Part shown: piece after piece, positions 33,315 through 41,232 of the stretch
Numbering within the stretch: the first letter of the stretch is position 1
How the letters are laid out: each line of letters begins with the position of its first letter
NCBI GenBank assembly: GCA_017616165.1
Contig: JAFZYR010000024.1
Span: 1-61,290 of the forward strand
Length of the DNA stretch: 61,290 nt
Reading direction: 5' to 3'
Source: Treponema sp.
Lineage (GTDB): Bacteria > Spirochaetota > Spirochaetia > Treponematales > Treponemataceae
Notes under the pieces: model-generated
Database searches by the model: none
Seen by the model: the letters and a program-made list of their open reading frames with translations, nothing else
Told to the model about the DNA's origin: nothing
Position numbers and translations under genes: made by a program

Positions 33315-34793
33315 ATGGGAAACAACTATTTTAACTCAATTCCATGGAGAGAGGCACGTCTTCAGCTTGGTCACTGCCGCTCTATGGCCAAAGAAGAATT
33401 TGCTGATGGAGTAAACGCTCTTAAAGGAAAGAAAATTGTAATTGTAGGATGCGGTGCTCAGGGTTTGAACCAGGGTCTGTGTCTTCGTGATTCAGGACTT
33501 GATGTAAGTTACGCTTTGCGCGACAGCGCCATTACAGAAAAACGCCAGTCCTGGAAAAATGCTACAGAAAACGGATTTAAAGTAGGCAACTACGACGAAA
33601 TGATTCCAACTGCCGACCTGGTAGGTAACCTTACTCCGGATAAGCAGCACTCAAAGGTAATCAACGACATAATGGGAAAAATGAAGCAGGGCTCTGCTCT
33701 CTGGTACAGCCACGGCTTTAACATGATTGAAGAAGGAATGCAGATTCGTCCTGATATCACTGTTGTAATGTGTGCTCCAAAGGGACCTGGTACAGAGGTT
33801 TGGCACGAATTCCAGCGCGGCTTTGGTGTACCAGACCTTATTGCAGTTCATCCAGTAAATGACCCTGAAGGAAAGGGCTGGGCTTATGCAAAAGCTCTTG
33901 CTGTTGGTATGGGTGGTTCAAAGGCCGGTGTACTTGAATCAAGCTTTGTTGCAGAAGTTAAGTCTGACCTTATGGGTGAACAGACAATTCTTTGCGGTAT
34001 GCTCCAGGCAGGAACAATCGTTTGCTACGACAAGATGGTTGCAGAAGGCATCAGCCCTGAATACGCAACTAAGTTCCTTATGCACGGCTGGAACGTTGTA
34101 AGCGAAGCCCTCAAGTGGGGTGGAATTACAAACATGATGGACCGCCTTTCTAACCCTGCCAAAATCAAGGCAAACGAAATTTCTAAGGAAATCAAAAAGC
34201 TTCTGGCTCCACTTTATCAGAAGCACATGGACGATATTATCAGCGGTAAGTTCAGCTCAACTATGATGCAGGACTGGGCTGCCGGTGACAAGGATCTTCT
34301 TGCATGGCGCGAAGATACAGGTAAGCTTGCCTTCGAACAGAACAACGAAAGCACAGAAGAAATTACCGAGCAGGAATACTTTGACAAGGGTATTCTTCTT
34401 GTTGCAATGGTTAAGGCTGGTTGTGAGCTTGCCTTCGAAACTATGGTTGACGCAGGAATCAAACCGGAAAGCGCTTACTATGAGTCACTTCACGAGGTTC
34501 CTCTTATTGCAAACCTTATTGACCGCAAGCGCCTTTACGAAATGAACCGCGTAATTTCTGATACTGCAGAGTACGGATGTTACCTGTTCAGCCGTGTTGC
34601 TGCTCCTATGATGGCAAAGGACCTTATGCCTAAGCTTCACACAGATGTAATCGGAAAGGGTCTGGACAACAAGGATACAGGCGTAAGTAACGCAGAGCTC
34701 GTAGCAGTAAATGCAGAAATCCGCAATCATCCTATTGAGGTTGTAGGACGCAAGCTGCGCGAATACATGACAGCAATGAAGCCTGTTTTGTAA
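33315..34793 (+). CDS. ilvC: Ketol-acid reductoisomerase, class II
   Basis: Branched-chain amino acid enzyme that isomerises and reduces 2-acetolactate with NADPH and magnesium. At 492 residues it is the long class II form with duplicated C-terminal domains, as in Escherichia coli. The N-terminal [19 protein letters not shown] and the Rossmann motif [13 protein letters not shown] are characteristic. It leads a unit with clpP (22 bases downstream) and a GNAT gene. No other ilv genes are nearby. Confidence 0.97.
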   Translation: MGNNYFNSIPWREARLQLGHCRSMAKEEFADGVNALKGKKIVIVGCGAQGLNQGLCLRDSGLDVSYALRDSAITEKRQSWKNATENGFKVGNYDEMIPTADLVGNLTPDKQHSKVINDIMGKMKQGSALWYSHGFNMIEEGMQIRPDITVVMCAPKGPGTEVWHEFQRGFGVPDLIAVHPVNDPEGKGWAYAKALAVGMGGSKAGVLESSFVAEVKSDLMGEQTILCGMLQAGTIVCYDKMVAEGISPEYATKFLMHGWNVVSEALKWGGITNMMDRLSNPAKIKANEISKEIKKLLAPLYQKHMDDIISGKFSSTMMQDWAAGDKDLLAWREDTGKLAFEQNNESTEEITEQEYFDKGILLVAMVKAGCELAFETMVDAGIKPESAYYESLHEVPLIANLIDRKRLYEMNRVISDTAEYGCYLFSRVAAPMMAKDLMPKLHTDVIGKGLDNKDTGVSNAELVAVNAEIRNHPIEVVGRKLREYMTAMKPVL

Positions 34794-34815
34794 TTGTTTT
34801 TTAATGGAGTTTTTT

Positions 34816-35421
34816 ATGAATTCACTTTATACAAGTCCGCGCTTTGACGACGAGGATGAGGAAAAAAAGCAGAAGCGCGAAGAGCCGTTTGCAGACAGAT
34901 TCCTTAAGACAAGACAGATTATCCTTACAGGAGAAATCAATAAGGAGCTTGCAGACAGCATTGCACGTCAGCTTTTGATTCTTGATGCAGAAAGTGCAGA
35001 CCCGATTTACATGTACATAGATTCACCAGGCGGAGATGTAGACGCTGGCTTTGCAATTTATGATGTAATCCGCTTTGTAAAGGCACCGGTTTATCTGGTT
35101 GGAATGGGACTCATTGCTTCTGCTGCAACTCTTGTTCTGCTTGCTGTAGACAAGAGTCGCCGTGTAGGACTTCCTAACAGCCGCTATCTTATTCATCAGC
35201 CGCTTGGTGGAATGCGTGGTGTTGCTACCGATATTGAAATTTACGCAAAGGACATGGAAAAAATCCGTGCCAAGCTTAACAAAATTATTTCGGATGCAAC
35301 TGGTGTTTCGCTGGAGCAGGTTACTAAGGATACAGACCGCGACTACTGGCTTGATGCAGAGGAGTCTGTAAAATACGGACTTATAAGTAAAATTATTACT
35401 AAGAAAGAAGATTTGAAGTAA
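34816..35421 (+). CDS. clpP: ATP-dependent Clp protease proteolytic subunit
   Basis: ClpP-family serine protease, 201 residues, forming the proteolytic chamber used by ClpX or ClpA. The triad can be placed at Ser102 (in LIASAATL), His127 (IHQPLGG) and an Asp in DTDRDYWL near 176. The Ser context IASAA differs from the common AASMG, which suggests a ClpP2-like paralogue. I start at the ATG at 34816 because GGAG (34807-34810) is five bases before it; the ATG at 34804 has no ribosome-binding site. The stop overlaps the next ATG by one base. Confidence 0.93.
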   Translation: MNSLYTSPRFDDEDEEKKQKREEPFADRFLKTRQIILTGEINKELADSIARQLLILDAESADPIYMYIDSPGGDVDAGFAIYDVIRFVKAPVYLVGMGLIASAATLVLLAVDKSRRVGLPNSRYLIHQPLGGMRGVATDIEIYAKDMEKIRAKLNKIISDATGVSLEQVTKDTDRDYWLDAEESVKYGLISKIITKKEDLK

Positions 35422-36320
35422 TGACCTTTGTCCTGAATGACAGTCTTTTAAACAAAATACAGTCTGCTCTGGAAAATCAGGAACAAAAATTTGTTTTGGA
35501 TGCGCAGGAGTGTGTTCTTGTACAAAAGACTGACAGCGTTCAGGAGGATGGACAAAGATATTACGAATTGCCGGAGTGGGATTCTGCTGCTGGCTTTGCC
35601 CTGCGAGAGGATTTTGTAAATACGCTTAATTCTCCGCTGGCCCACGAAGAGCTGCAGCAGGTGCTTCATTCCGGAAGGGGGGTATTTAAGAATTTCAGAA
35701 ACGTTTTGAAAAACTACCCGGAAGTTGAGAAAAAATGGCATCTGTATAAAAACACAAAAATGCTTAATTATATCAACGGGTGGTATAATAATCTGCGCGA
35801 AGTATGGGGTCTTGAAAAGCTTGATTATGTGCCGGAATCGGATGACAGTTTGATTCATGATGATTTTAGTTTTGAAGCATATAATTCACAGTCAGATAAA
35901 AGGGAGCTTGTTCTTCAGGTAAATGCAGATTTTAAGGCGCGTAACGATAATCTGAGCCAGGATTTATTGCAGGCACTTTTTGACCTCTGGCAAAGGCAGT
36001 TTGAACAGGCCGAATCGGAGGGTCAGACAGGCTTTATTTGCCGCAGTTTTTCAGATGATTTTGCAGGTTGTATTACGGCGTCTTATGTATCAGACAGACA
36101 GGAAAAGGTGATGATTTTAACCAGCCTTTTTGTTCCTGCGTCTTTCAGAGGTTTAGGAATTGGCACCGAATTGATTTCCATGTGCCTTTCCCAATTGAAA
36201 AAACTTGGAAAGACCTGGCTTATTTTGCCAAAAATGTTTGTTCCCGATTTTCTTGAGTCGTTATTATTACGTACAGGCTTTGAGAAAATTGAGTCGGGGT
36301 ACTTTATAAAGTTGTATTAA
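35421..36320 (+). CDS. GNAT-family N-acetyltransferase with extra N-terminal domain
   Basis: A 299-residue cytoplasmic protein. The C-terminal third (about 185-299) is a GNAT acetyltransferase: motif A is VPASFRGLGIGTELI near 235, which binds the pyrophosphate of acetyl-CoA. The N-terminal 170 residues are of no family I recognise. Its ATG overlaps the clpP stop by one base, so it is translationally coupled. The substrate is unknown. Confidence 0.88.
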   Translation: MTFVLNDSLLNKIQSALENQEQKFVLDAQECVLVQKTDSVQEDGQRYYELPEWDSAAGFALREDFVNTLNSPLAHEELQQVLHSGRGVFKNFRNVLKNYPEVEKKWHLYKNTKMLNYINGWYNNLREVWGLEKLDYVPESDDSLIHDDFSFEAYNSQSDKRELVLQVNADFKARNDNLSQDLLQALFDLWQRQFEQAESEGQTGFICRSFSDDFAGCITASYVSDRQEKVMILTSLFVPASFRGLGIGTELISMCLSQLKKLGKTWLILPKMFVPDFLESLLLRTGFEKIESGYFIKLY

Positions 36321-36333
36321 TGCTTTATTAGAA

Positions 36334-36409
36334 AGGTAAACCTAAAAATTGCTGTCGCAATTTTTTTAACGGTTTGCTATTTAACACCGGCCACCAGTGG
36401 CCTTACACA
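36334..36409 (+). ncRNA. 76-base structured element, copy 1 (unrecognised)
   Basis: Two-part fold. An outer stem 36336-36342/36371-36377 encloses an inner stem 36344-36352/36357-36365 with a T-run, followed by a hairpin 36389-36393/36398-36402 with loop CCAG. The second copy at 45865-45940 differs at nine positions. Six of these form three compensatory base-pair changes and three fall in loop or linker. This copy ends 11 bases before the ATG of the RNA-binding protein gene at 36421, directly abutting its GGAG. It may also terminate the clpP-GNAT transcript. Strand is assigned from the downstream gene. Confidence 0.75.
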
Positions 36410-36420
36410 GGAGATTAATT

Positions 36421-37209
36421 ATGGGTTACAGAAATTTTAACCGTGAATTTGAAATTGATGAAGAAAAGGCAGCTGAATTCCTTGAGAATGCAGTTGAAAA
36501 GATTTTGACAGAAGAGGATATAGATACCCTTGTTGAACTGGGTAAGCTTTTTAAGAAAAACGTTCCTCTTACACGCCGCAAGTATGTTATTGCCTTTATG
36601 CTTAAGGAATCGCTCAAGCATTTCCATTCTTCTGGAAGAGGTTTCCGCAATAACAGAAACAATAACGGACGCGGACGCGACAATCGTGAATACAAGAATG
36701 AATATAAAAAGGAATATACACAGAACGAAGGCTTTGCTAATGAAACAGAAGAACGCCCACGCCACCCACGTGTAGAAATTGATCCGGACAAGGCAACTTC
36801 AATCTTTATCAGCATTGGAAAGAACCGCCGTGTATATCCACGCGACCTGGTTGGACTTTTGGTTGCTGTTGGTGGCATTGACCGCGAAAGAATTGGAGAC
36901 ATTAAGGTTCTGGCAAATTACTCTTTTGTACAGCTTTACACAGAAGACTGTCAGACTGCTATAGATAAATTGAACGGCTACGACTACCGTGGACGCAAGC
37001 TTGCTGTAAGCTTTTCACGCCAGAAGAGCGATGCCGATTCAACTGACGCTGCCGAAGCAGAAGAAAGCACAGCTGCAGATTATTCACAGGACGAAGCACC
37101 TGCTGTAGATCAGACTGCAGAAGCTGCTCCAGAAATGTCAGCCGAAGACGCTGCCGCTTATGCTGCTGCCGAAAAAGCCGCCGCAGACCGCGAACCCTTC
37201 GGAAACTAA
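36421..37209 (+). CDS. RNA-binding protein with DbpA-type RRM and RGG-like linker
   Basis: A 262-residue protein without a helicase core. Residues 1-70 are helical and unassigned. Residues about 72-110 are Arg/Asn/Gly-rich (GRGFRNNRNNNGRGRDNR). Residues about 124-200 match the DbpA/CsdA C-terminal RNA-recognition fold (IFISIGKNRRVYPRDLVGLL, IGDIKVLANYSFVQL). The tail is acidic and Ala-rich. In DbpA this domain recognises structured rRNA. The ATG at 36421 has AGGAG seven bases upstream. The 76-base structured element ends at that ribosome-binding site, so self-regulation through it is an obvious but untested idea. Confidence 0.88.
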   Translation: MGYRNFNREFEIDEEKAAEFLENAVEKILTEEDIDTLVELGKLFKKNVPLTRRKYVIAFMLKESLKHFHSSGRGFRNNRNNNGRGRDNREYKNEYKKEYTQNEGFANETEERPRHPRVEIDPDKATSIFISIGKNRRVYPRDLVGLLVAVGGIDRERIGDIKVLANYSFVQLYTEDCQTAIDKLNGYDYRGRKLAVSFSRQKSDADSTDAAEAEESTAADYSQDEAPAVDQTAEAAPEMSAEDAAAYAAAEKAAADREPFGN

Positions 37210-37215
37210 GTCATC

Positions 37216-37251
37216 CGTCATTGCGAGGAGCGAAGCGACGTGGCAATCCAC
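37216..37251 (+). repeat. Family A repeat overlapping a translation start
   Basis: CGTCATTGCGAGGAGCGAAG...GTGGCAATCCAC. Inside it, AGGAG (37226-37230) sits nine bases before GTG (37240), the start codon of the metallo-hydrolase gene. The repeat therefore supplies both the ribosome-binding site and the first four codons. Confidence 0.88.
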
Positions 37252-37875
37252 ATTATAAGAACAGGCTTGTTACGCGTAAATACACTTGTCGTTCCGTTGG
37301 GTAACGGCAGGTGTTTTGTTGTGGATCCCGCCGCCTGTGTTCTTTCGGGTGATGCGCAGGCAGTTACAGATTTTCTTAAAGCACACAAGCTGGACTGTAC
37401 TGCCATCATCCTTACTCATTCACATTTTGACCACATAACAGGAATTGCCGGTGTAAAGGCCGCCTTTCCTGCCGCAAAAATTGCAATCCACAAAGCAGAA
37501 ATAAACGAGCTTACAAATCCTCCCGGCCCTATGAACGATTCTGTCCTGCATTTTTTTGGAGAGCTTAGTCTTTTGGACGTGGTTGCAAAGCAGCCTGCCG
37601 CAGACACAGCTCTTACAGACGGAATGGAAATAGAAGGCTGGCGCGTAATTCATACACCGGGACACACACCGGGTTCAATCTGTCTTTACAATGCCGCAGA
37701 AAAAACCTTGATTTCGGGTGATACAGTATTTGCCTACGGTGGTTACGGTCGCACCGACATGTACGGCGGTGACGAGTCCCAGCTCATACACAGTCTTGCA
37801 ATGTTAAGGGAGAAAATTCCTGCAGGGGTTCACGTTTACCCCGGCCACGATCAGGATTTTATCTGGGGAGACTAA
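37240..37875 (+). CDS. MBL-fold metallo-hydrolase (glyoxalase II-like)
   Basis: A 211-residue cytoplasmic metallo-beta-lactamase-fold hydrolase. Metal ligands are in HSHFDHITG (near residues 66-74), HTPGHTPGS (near 143), SGDTVFA and the final YPGHDQD. The family includes hydroxyacylglutathione hydrolase-like thioesterases. I choose the GTG at 37240 because family members need the N-terminal strand residues IHIIRTGLLRVNT before the conserved core; the next in-frame candidate, TTG at 37267, would remove them. Start and ribosome-binding site lie in a family A repeat. It follows the RNA-binding protein gene after 30 bases. Confidence 0.9.
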   Translation: MAIHIIRTGLLRVNTLVVPLGNGRCFVVDPAACVLSGDAQAVTDFLKAHKLDCTAIILTHSHFDHITGIAGVKAAFPAAKIAIHKAEINELTNPPGPMNDSVLHFFGELSLLDVVAKQPAADTALTDGMEIEGWRVIHTPGHTPGSICLYNAAEKTLISGDTVFAYGGYGRTDMYGGDESQLIHSLAMLREKIPAGVHVYPGHDQDFIWGD

Positions 37876-37880
37876 TTTGT

Positions 37881-37927
37881 GGTCCCTGAGGCACTCGAAG
37901 GGCCAGAAGGGCTCGAAGCCCCCTTCT
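37881..37927. repeat. Family B repeat with terminator-like hairpin between convergent genes
   Basis: One arm GGTCCCTGAGGCACTCGAAG (from 37881) is followed by a hairpin AGAAGGG/CCCTTCT (37905-37927). It fills the gap between the convergent metallo-hydrolase and phosphoesterase genes and touches the stop codon of the latter. It could end transcription from both sides. Confidence 0.85.
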
Positions 37928-38624
37928 AAAACGGCTCAAAAATCGAAAAAGAACTCTCATCACCAAACGGATCGTTTATGCGAAGAAACGCTGCATCAAC
38001 AAAGCTGTCTTCCACAGTCAGTATTGCAAAGCTTGCGGGGCTTCCACCTCTTGGACGGCTTGTGCTTCCGGGATTTATAAAGGTAAAGTCTCCGCGCTGT
38101 TCAAAAACCGGAATATGAGTATGTCCGTGCAGGGCAATTCCCGCTCCCTGAAGCTTTGCATCAAGACCAAGCTTGTTGTAGCCGTAGTCCACGCCCTGCA
38201 TATGGCCGTGAACCATAAGAATTTTGTGTCCGTTTACTTCAAGCAAAAGCTGTTCGGGAACAAGCACTGTTCCTTTTGGCAGCGTGCGTGCATTTGGATT
38301 GGTACGTCCTATATCATAGCTTACCGGAAAAGAAGAAGGGTCGCCGTTACCGCGCACAAAGGCAAGCACAGGAGGAATGAGCTGGTTAAAGGCCTGGTCT
38401 TCCTGGGCAAGCTCGAGCAGCTCCTCCAGATCGCGCCAGCAGTCTCCAAGCATTATAAGTGCATCGCAGGTATGACCAAACTGCTTTATGATGCGCACAA
38501 GACCGCGCCACTGTCCGTGACAATCCGAAATTGTAAGCAGCCTTGCCTGGTGTTTTGTTTTGAGCGCTTCTATTGCGTCTGGTGAGCCGATAAGGAAATT
38601 GGAATTTTGAAGAAGTTCAATCAT
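37926..38624 (-). CDS. YfcE-type metallophosphoesterase
   Basis: A 232-residue calcineurin-like phosphoesterase. The metal-binding motifs appear in order: SDCHGQW (near 33; family DxH), LGDCWRD (near 60; GD), RGNGDP (near 90; GNxD), MVHGHMQG (near 134) and GHTH (near 159). Members of this branch are phosphodiesterases on small substrates. The ATG at 38624 lies two bases after the stop of the upstream lipoprotein gene, so the two share a transcript. Confidence 0.92.
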   Translation of the reverse strand: MIELLQNSNFLIGSPDAIEALKTKHQARLLTISDCHGQWRGLVRIIKQFGHTCDALIMLGDCWRDLEELLELAQEDQAFNQLIPPVLAFVRGNGDPSSFPVSYDIGRTNPNARTLPKGTVLVPEQLLLEVNGHKILMVHGHMQGVDYGYNKLGLDAKLQGAGIALHGHTHIPVFEQRGDFTFINPGSTSRPRGGSPASFAILTVEDSFVDAAFLRINDPFGDESSFSIFEPF

Positions 38625-38626
38625 CG

Positions 38627-39394
38627 TTAGTTGAGTACAAAATGATTTATAGACTGAATGCCCGATTCAGGATCTACATAGTGATGAATCTTTTTGTCCT
38701 TGAGCATCTGCTGAACATGCTTTGGAAGAGTGCTGTCCTTTACAAAAGGGCCTTCCATGTTGAGCATGTAATCTATGCAGTCGGTAAGCACTTCCGGGGC
38801 TTCCAGAATAATTTCTGAAACTGTTTCTTCCGGGGCAATGTCGCCGGTAAGGTCGGTCTTCTGTTCCTTGTCCAGAACAAAGTCGCAGGTAGATTCAAGG
38901 CCCAGTACATCATCCTGTGGGAAGAGGGCATAAATAGGATAAGGAACCTGCTGCTCCCAGTAATCCTGAAGCTTGGCAAAGGCAGTGTGAGTATTTTCCG
39001 GTGCACCAAGAATTATAACACCGGCAAGGTCGCGGTCGGTACCACTAAGAAGACTGGTTAACTCCGAAGCATAGCCGCGTGAACCATGCTTAAAGCTGTC
39101 GGGATAGATGATTGTATAAATAAGGCCGCCGTCGCTTTCGAGTCCGTAGCGCTGAGCCAGAAGGTCTGTAAACTTTTCTACTGCCTCGGGTGCATTAAAA
39201 TCGTAACCAAAAATTACGCAGACACGCTTGTTTGTAACATGCCAGGTCTGGTTCTGTGTTTCCAGCGCCTGCGAATCCTGCGACTGCTGCACGTTTATTA
39301 AAACCTGTTCTGTTTCTGAAACATGGGCCTTTTGCTTTTTGCAGGCACCGAACAAAACGAATGCGGCGAATAAAATAAAAGTAATTTTCTTCAT
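38627..39394 (-). CDS. Putative lipoprotein with periplasmic-binding-like fold
   Basis: A 255-residue exported lipoprotein (lipobox LFGAC, Cys18). After a Gln/Ser-rich linker, residues about 50-180 alternate strands and helices (RVCVIFGYDFNAPEAV, LIYTIIYP, LAGVIILGAPENTHTAF, YPIYALFPQDDVLG), like a type I periplasmic binding fold. Ligand unknown. I start at 39394, where the signal peptide begins; an in-frame GTG lies 6 codons upstream. It is followed two bases later by the phosphoesterase gene. Confidence 0.8.
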   Translation of the reverse strand: MKKITFILFAAFVLFGACKKQKAHVSETEQVLINVQQSQDSQALETQNQTWHVTNKRVCVIFGYDFNAPEAVEKFTDLLAQRYGLESDGGLIYTIIYPDSFKHGSRGYASELTSLLSGTDRDLAGVIILGAPENTHTAFAKLQDYWEQQVPYPIYALFPQDDVLGLESTCDFVLDKEQKTDLTGDIAPEETVSEIILEAPEVLTDCIDYMLNMEGPFVKDSTLPKHVQQMLKDKKIHHYVDPESGIQSINHFVLN

Positions 39395-39434
39395 CAGTAT
39401 AGACTGTATCACAAATTAGGTATTTTGTCATATA

Positions 39435-39518
39435 TGTGGATTGCCACGCTTCGCTCGCAATGACGGGGTACGATTGGCTCCCTTGTCATTGCGAGGAGCG
39501 TAGCGACGTGGCAATCCA
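39435..39518. repeat. Family A repeat, inverted pair
   Basis: TGTGGATTGCCACGCTTCGC...CAATGAC (39435-39464) faces GTCATTGCGAGGAGCGTAGC...GGCAATCCA (39484-39518). It lies between the divergent lipoprotein and Na/Pi cotransporter genes, just upstream of the latter's -35. Confidence 0.9.
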
Positions 39519-39539
39519 TTTATGGCAATCCGTTTACGA

Positions 39540-39568
39540 TTGAAAAGGTTTATTATTTTTAGTATTAT
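39540..39568 (+). promoter_or_regulatory. Promoter of the Na/Pi cotransporter-exonuclease III unit
   Basis: TTGAAA (39540-39545), exactly 17 bases, TATTAT (39563-39568), then 6 bases to the ATG at 39575. No ribosome-binding site; a leaderless message is predicted. Confidence 0.7.
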
Positions 39569-39574
39569 CAATAT

Positions 39575-41224
39575 ATGAGTGTCATAGCACCTATTATTCA
39601 GCTCCTTGGAAGCCTGGCGTTCCTTCTTTATGGAATGAAGCTCATGTCCGACGGAGTTCAGAAAAGTGCCGGTGAAAAGCTTCAGCGTGCTCTTAGCGTA
39701 ATAACAGGCAACCGTTTTGTAGCCCTGCTTACGGGTCTTATTGTAACCATGATTATTCAGTCATCGGGTGCAACAACGGTAATGGTTGTAACTTTTGTTA
39801 ATGCCGGCCTTATGTCCCTTACACAGTCTGTAGGCGTTGTTTTTGGTGCAAACATTGGTACAACAATTACAGCGTGGATCGTTTCCATCTTTGGTTTTAA
39901 TTTTAAGATTTCTGCTTTTGCTATCCCGCTTTTTGGTCTTGGCTACTTCCTTTACAGATTAATTAAAAAGAATGCCGGTAAAAACTTTGGAGAAGCTATC
40001 ATGGGTTTTGGTATGCTTTTCCTTGGTCTTTCCGGCTTGACCGATGTATTTACTCCGGAACAGCTTGGCTGGCTCTTTAAGATTCAGGGCAGCGGCTTTC
40101 TTGCTCTTACAGTAGGCTTCATAATCGGTATTTTGATTACCGCCCTGCTGCATTCTTCTTCTGCTTTTTCTGCAATCGTAATTACAATGGCATACAACGG
40201 CCTCATTTCCTGGGAGATGGCTGCCGTTATGACACTTGGAAGCAATATTGGTTCTACAATCGATGCAATTCTTGCTGCCATGGGAACTACCGCAGACGCC
40301 CGCCGTTCTGCCTTGATTCACGTAATGTTCAACGTGTTTGGTACCGTGCTGGCCTTGCTTTTCTTCCATCCGTTCCTGCGACTTGTTGTTATGCTCACAC
40401 CGGGCCACGCTCATTCAAATATGGCAATCCGCATTTCTATGCTGCATACTGTTTTCAAAACTTTGTCTACCGTTGTGCTTTTGCCAATGCAGCCGCTCCT
40501 GGTTAAGCTTTCGCAGCTTATGATTAAGAATGACCCTGTTGATGAAAAGAAGGTTTTCCATCTGGAGTTTACAGAGCTTGCTACCAAGGACAGCGTTGCT
40601 ACACACATCATTCAGGTAGAAAAGGCCATTGCCGATATGACCGACGTTGTTACCGATATGTTCGACAAGATTCAGATTGGAGTTACCAAGCGCAACGAAG
40701 GCTTTAAAGAAAAGTATCAGGAGCTCATGGCAGAAACCGAAGGCTATGTAGACCAGATGCACGAGCAGATTACACATTATCTTATTAAGTGCGAAGGACT
40801 CCAGCTTACCGAAAAGCAGCTGAACCATGTAAGCAATATGATTCAGATTGTAGACGAGCTTGAAAATATGAGCGACAGCTGTTACGGAACAATCATGCTT
40901 CTTTGCCGCTCAATCGAAAAGAAAATGGAATTTAAGCAGGACGACCTTGAAAAGCTTTTGCCTTACATTGAGCTGGTTCGTCAGTTCCTGCAGTTTATAC
41001 GCATTAATATTAACAAGCAGATTACACCGGAAAAGCTTGAGCTTGCACGCGAGCTTGAAGACGGAATTGACGCCTTCCGCAAGTCACTCAAAAAGGTTGC
41101 CCGCAAGCGTCTTGAAAGTGGTGCCGACGTTAAGGCCGAGCTTTTGTACATCGATATTGTCCGCGCCATCGAACACATTGGCGACAACTGCTTTAATATT
41201 TCAAGTGCCCTTGTTGCAGCATAG
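39575..41224 (+). CDS. Na/Pi cotransporter family protein with PhoU-like C-terminal domain
   Basis: A 549-residue inner-membrane protein. The first 310 residues hold about eight to nine hydrophobic spans and two inverted copies of the family motif (IIQSSGATTVMVVTFVNAG near 62, and LLHSSSAFSAIVITMAYNG near 190). Residues about 340-549 form a helical PhoU-like cytoplasmic domain. It is expected to move phosphate with sodium and perhaps to sense phosphate status. exoA-type exonuclease III follows after 8 bases on the same transcript. Confidence 0.94.
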   Translation: MSVIAPIIQLLGSLAFLLYGMKLMSDGVQKSAGEKLQRALSVITGNRFVALLTGLIVTMIIQSSGATTVMVVTFVNAGLMSLTQSVGVVFGANIGTTITAWIVSIFGFNFKISAFAIPLFGLGYFLYRLIKKNAGKNFGEAIMGFGMLFLGLSGLTDVFTPEQLGWLFKIQGSGFLALTVGFIIGILITALLHSSSAFSAIVITMAYNGLISWEMAAVMTLGSNIGSTIDAILAAMGTTADARRSALIHVMFNVFGTVLALLFFHPFLRLVVMLTPGHAHSNMAIRISMLHTVFKTLSTVVLLPMQPLLVKLSQLMIKNDPVDEKKVFHLEFTELATKDSVATHIIQVEKAIADMTDVVTDMFDKIQIGVTKRNEGFKEKYQELMAETEGYVDQMHEQITHYLIKCEGLQLTEKQLNHVSNMIQIVDELENMSDSCYGTIMLLCRSIEKKMEFKQDDLEKLLPYIELVRQFLQFIRININKQITPEKLELARELEDGIDAFRKSLKKVARKRLESGADVKAELLYIDIVRAIEHIGDNCFNISSALVAA

Positions 41225-41232
41225 GATAGTGT

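Noticed and set aside
36334..36409. The 76-base element as a plain Rho-independent terminator
   Set aside because: The AT stem with a T-run could terminate. However, copy 2 has nothing upstream to terminate, and the covarying outer stem and second hairpin go beyond what a terminator needs.
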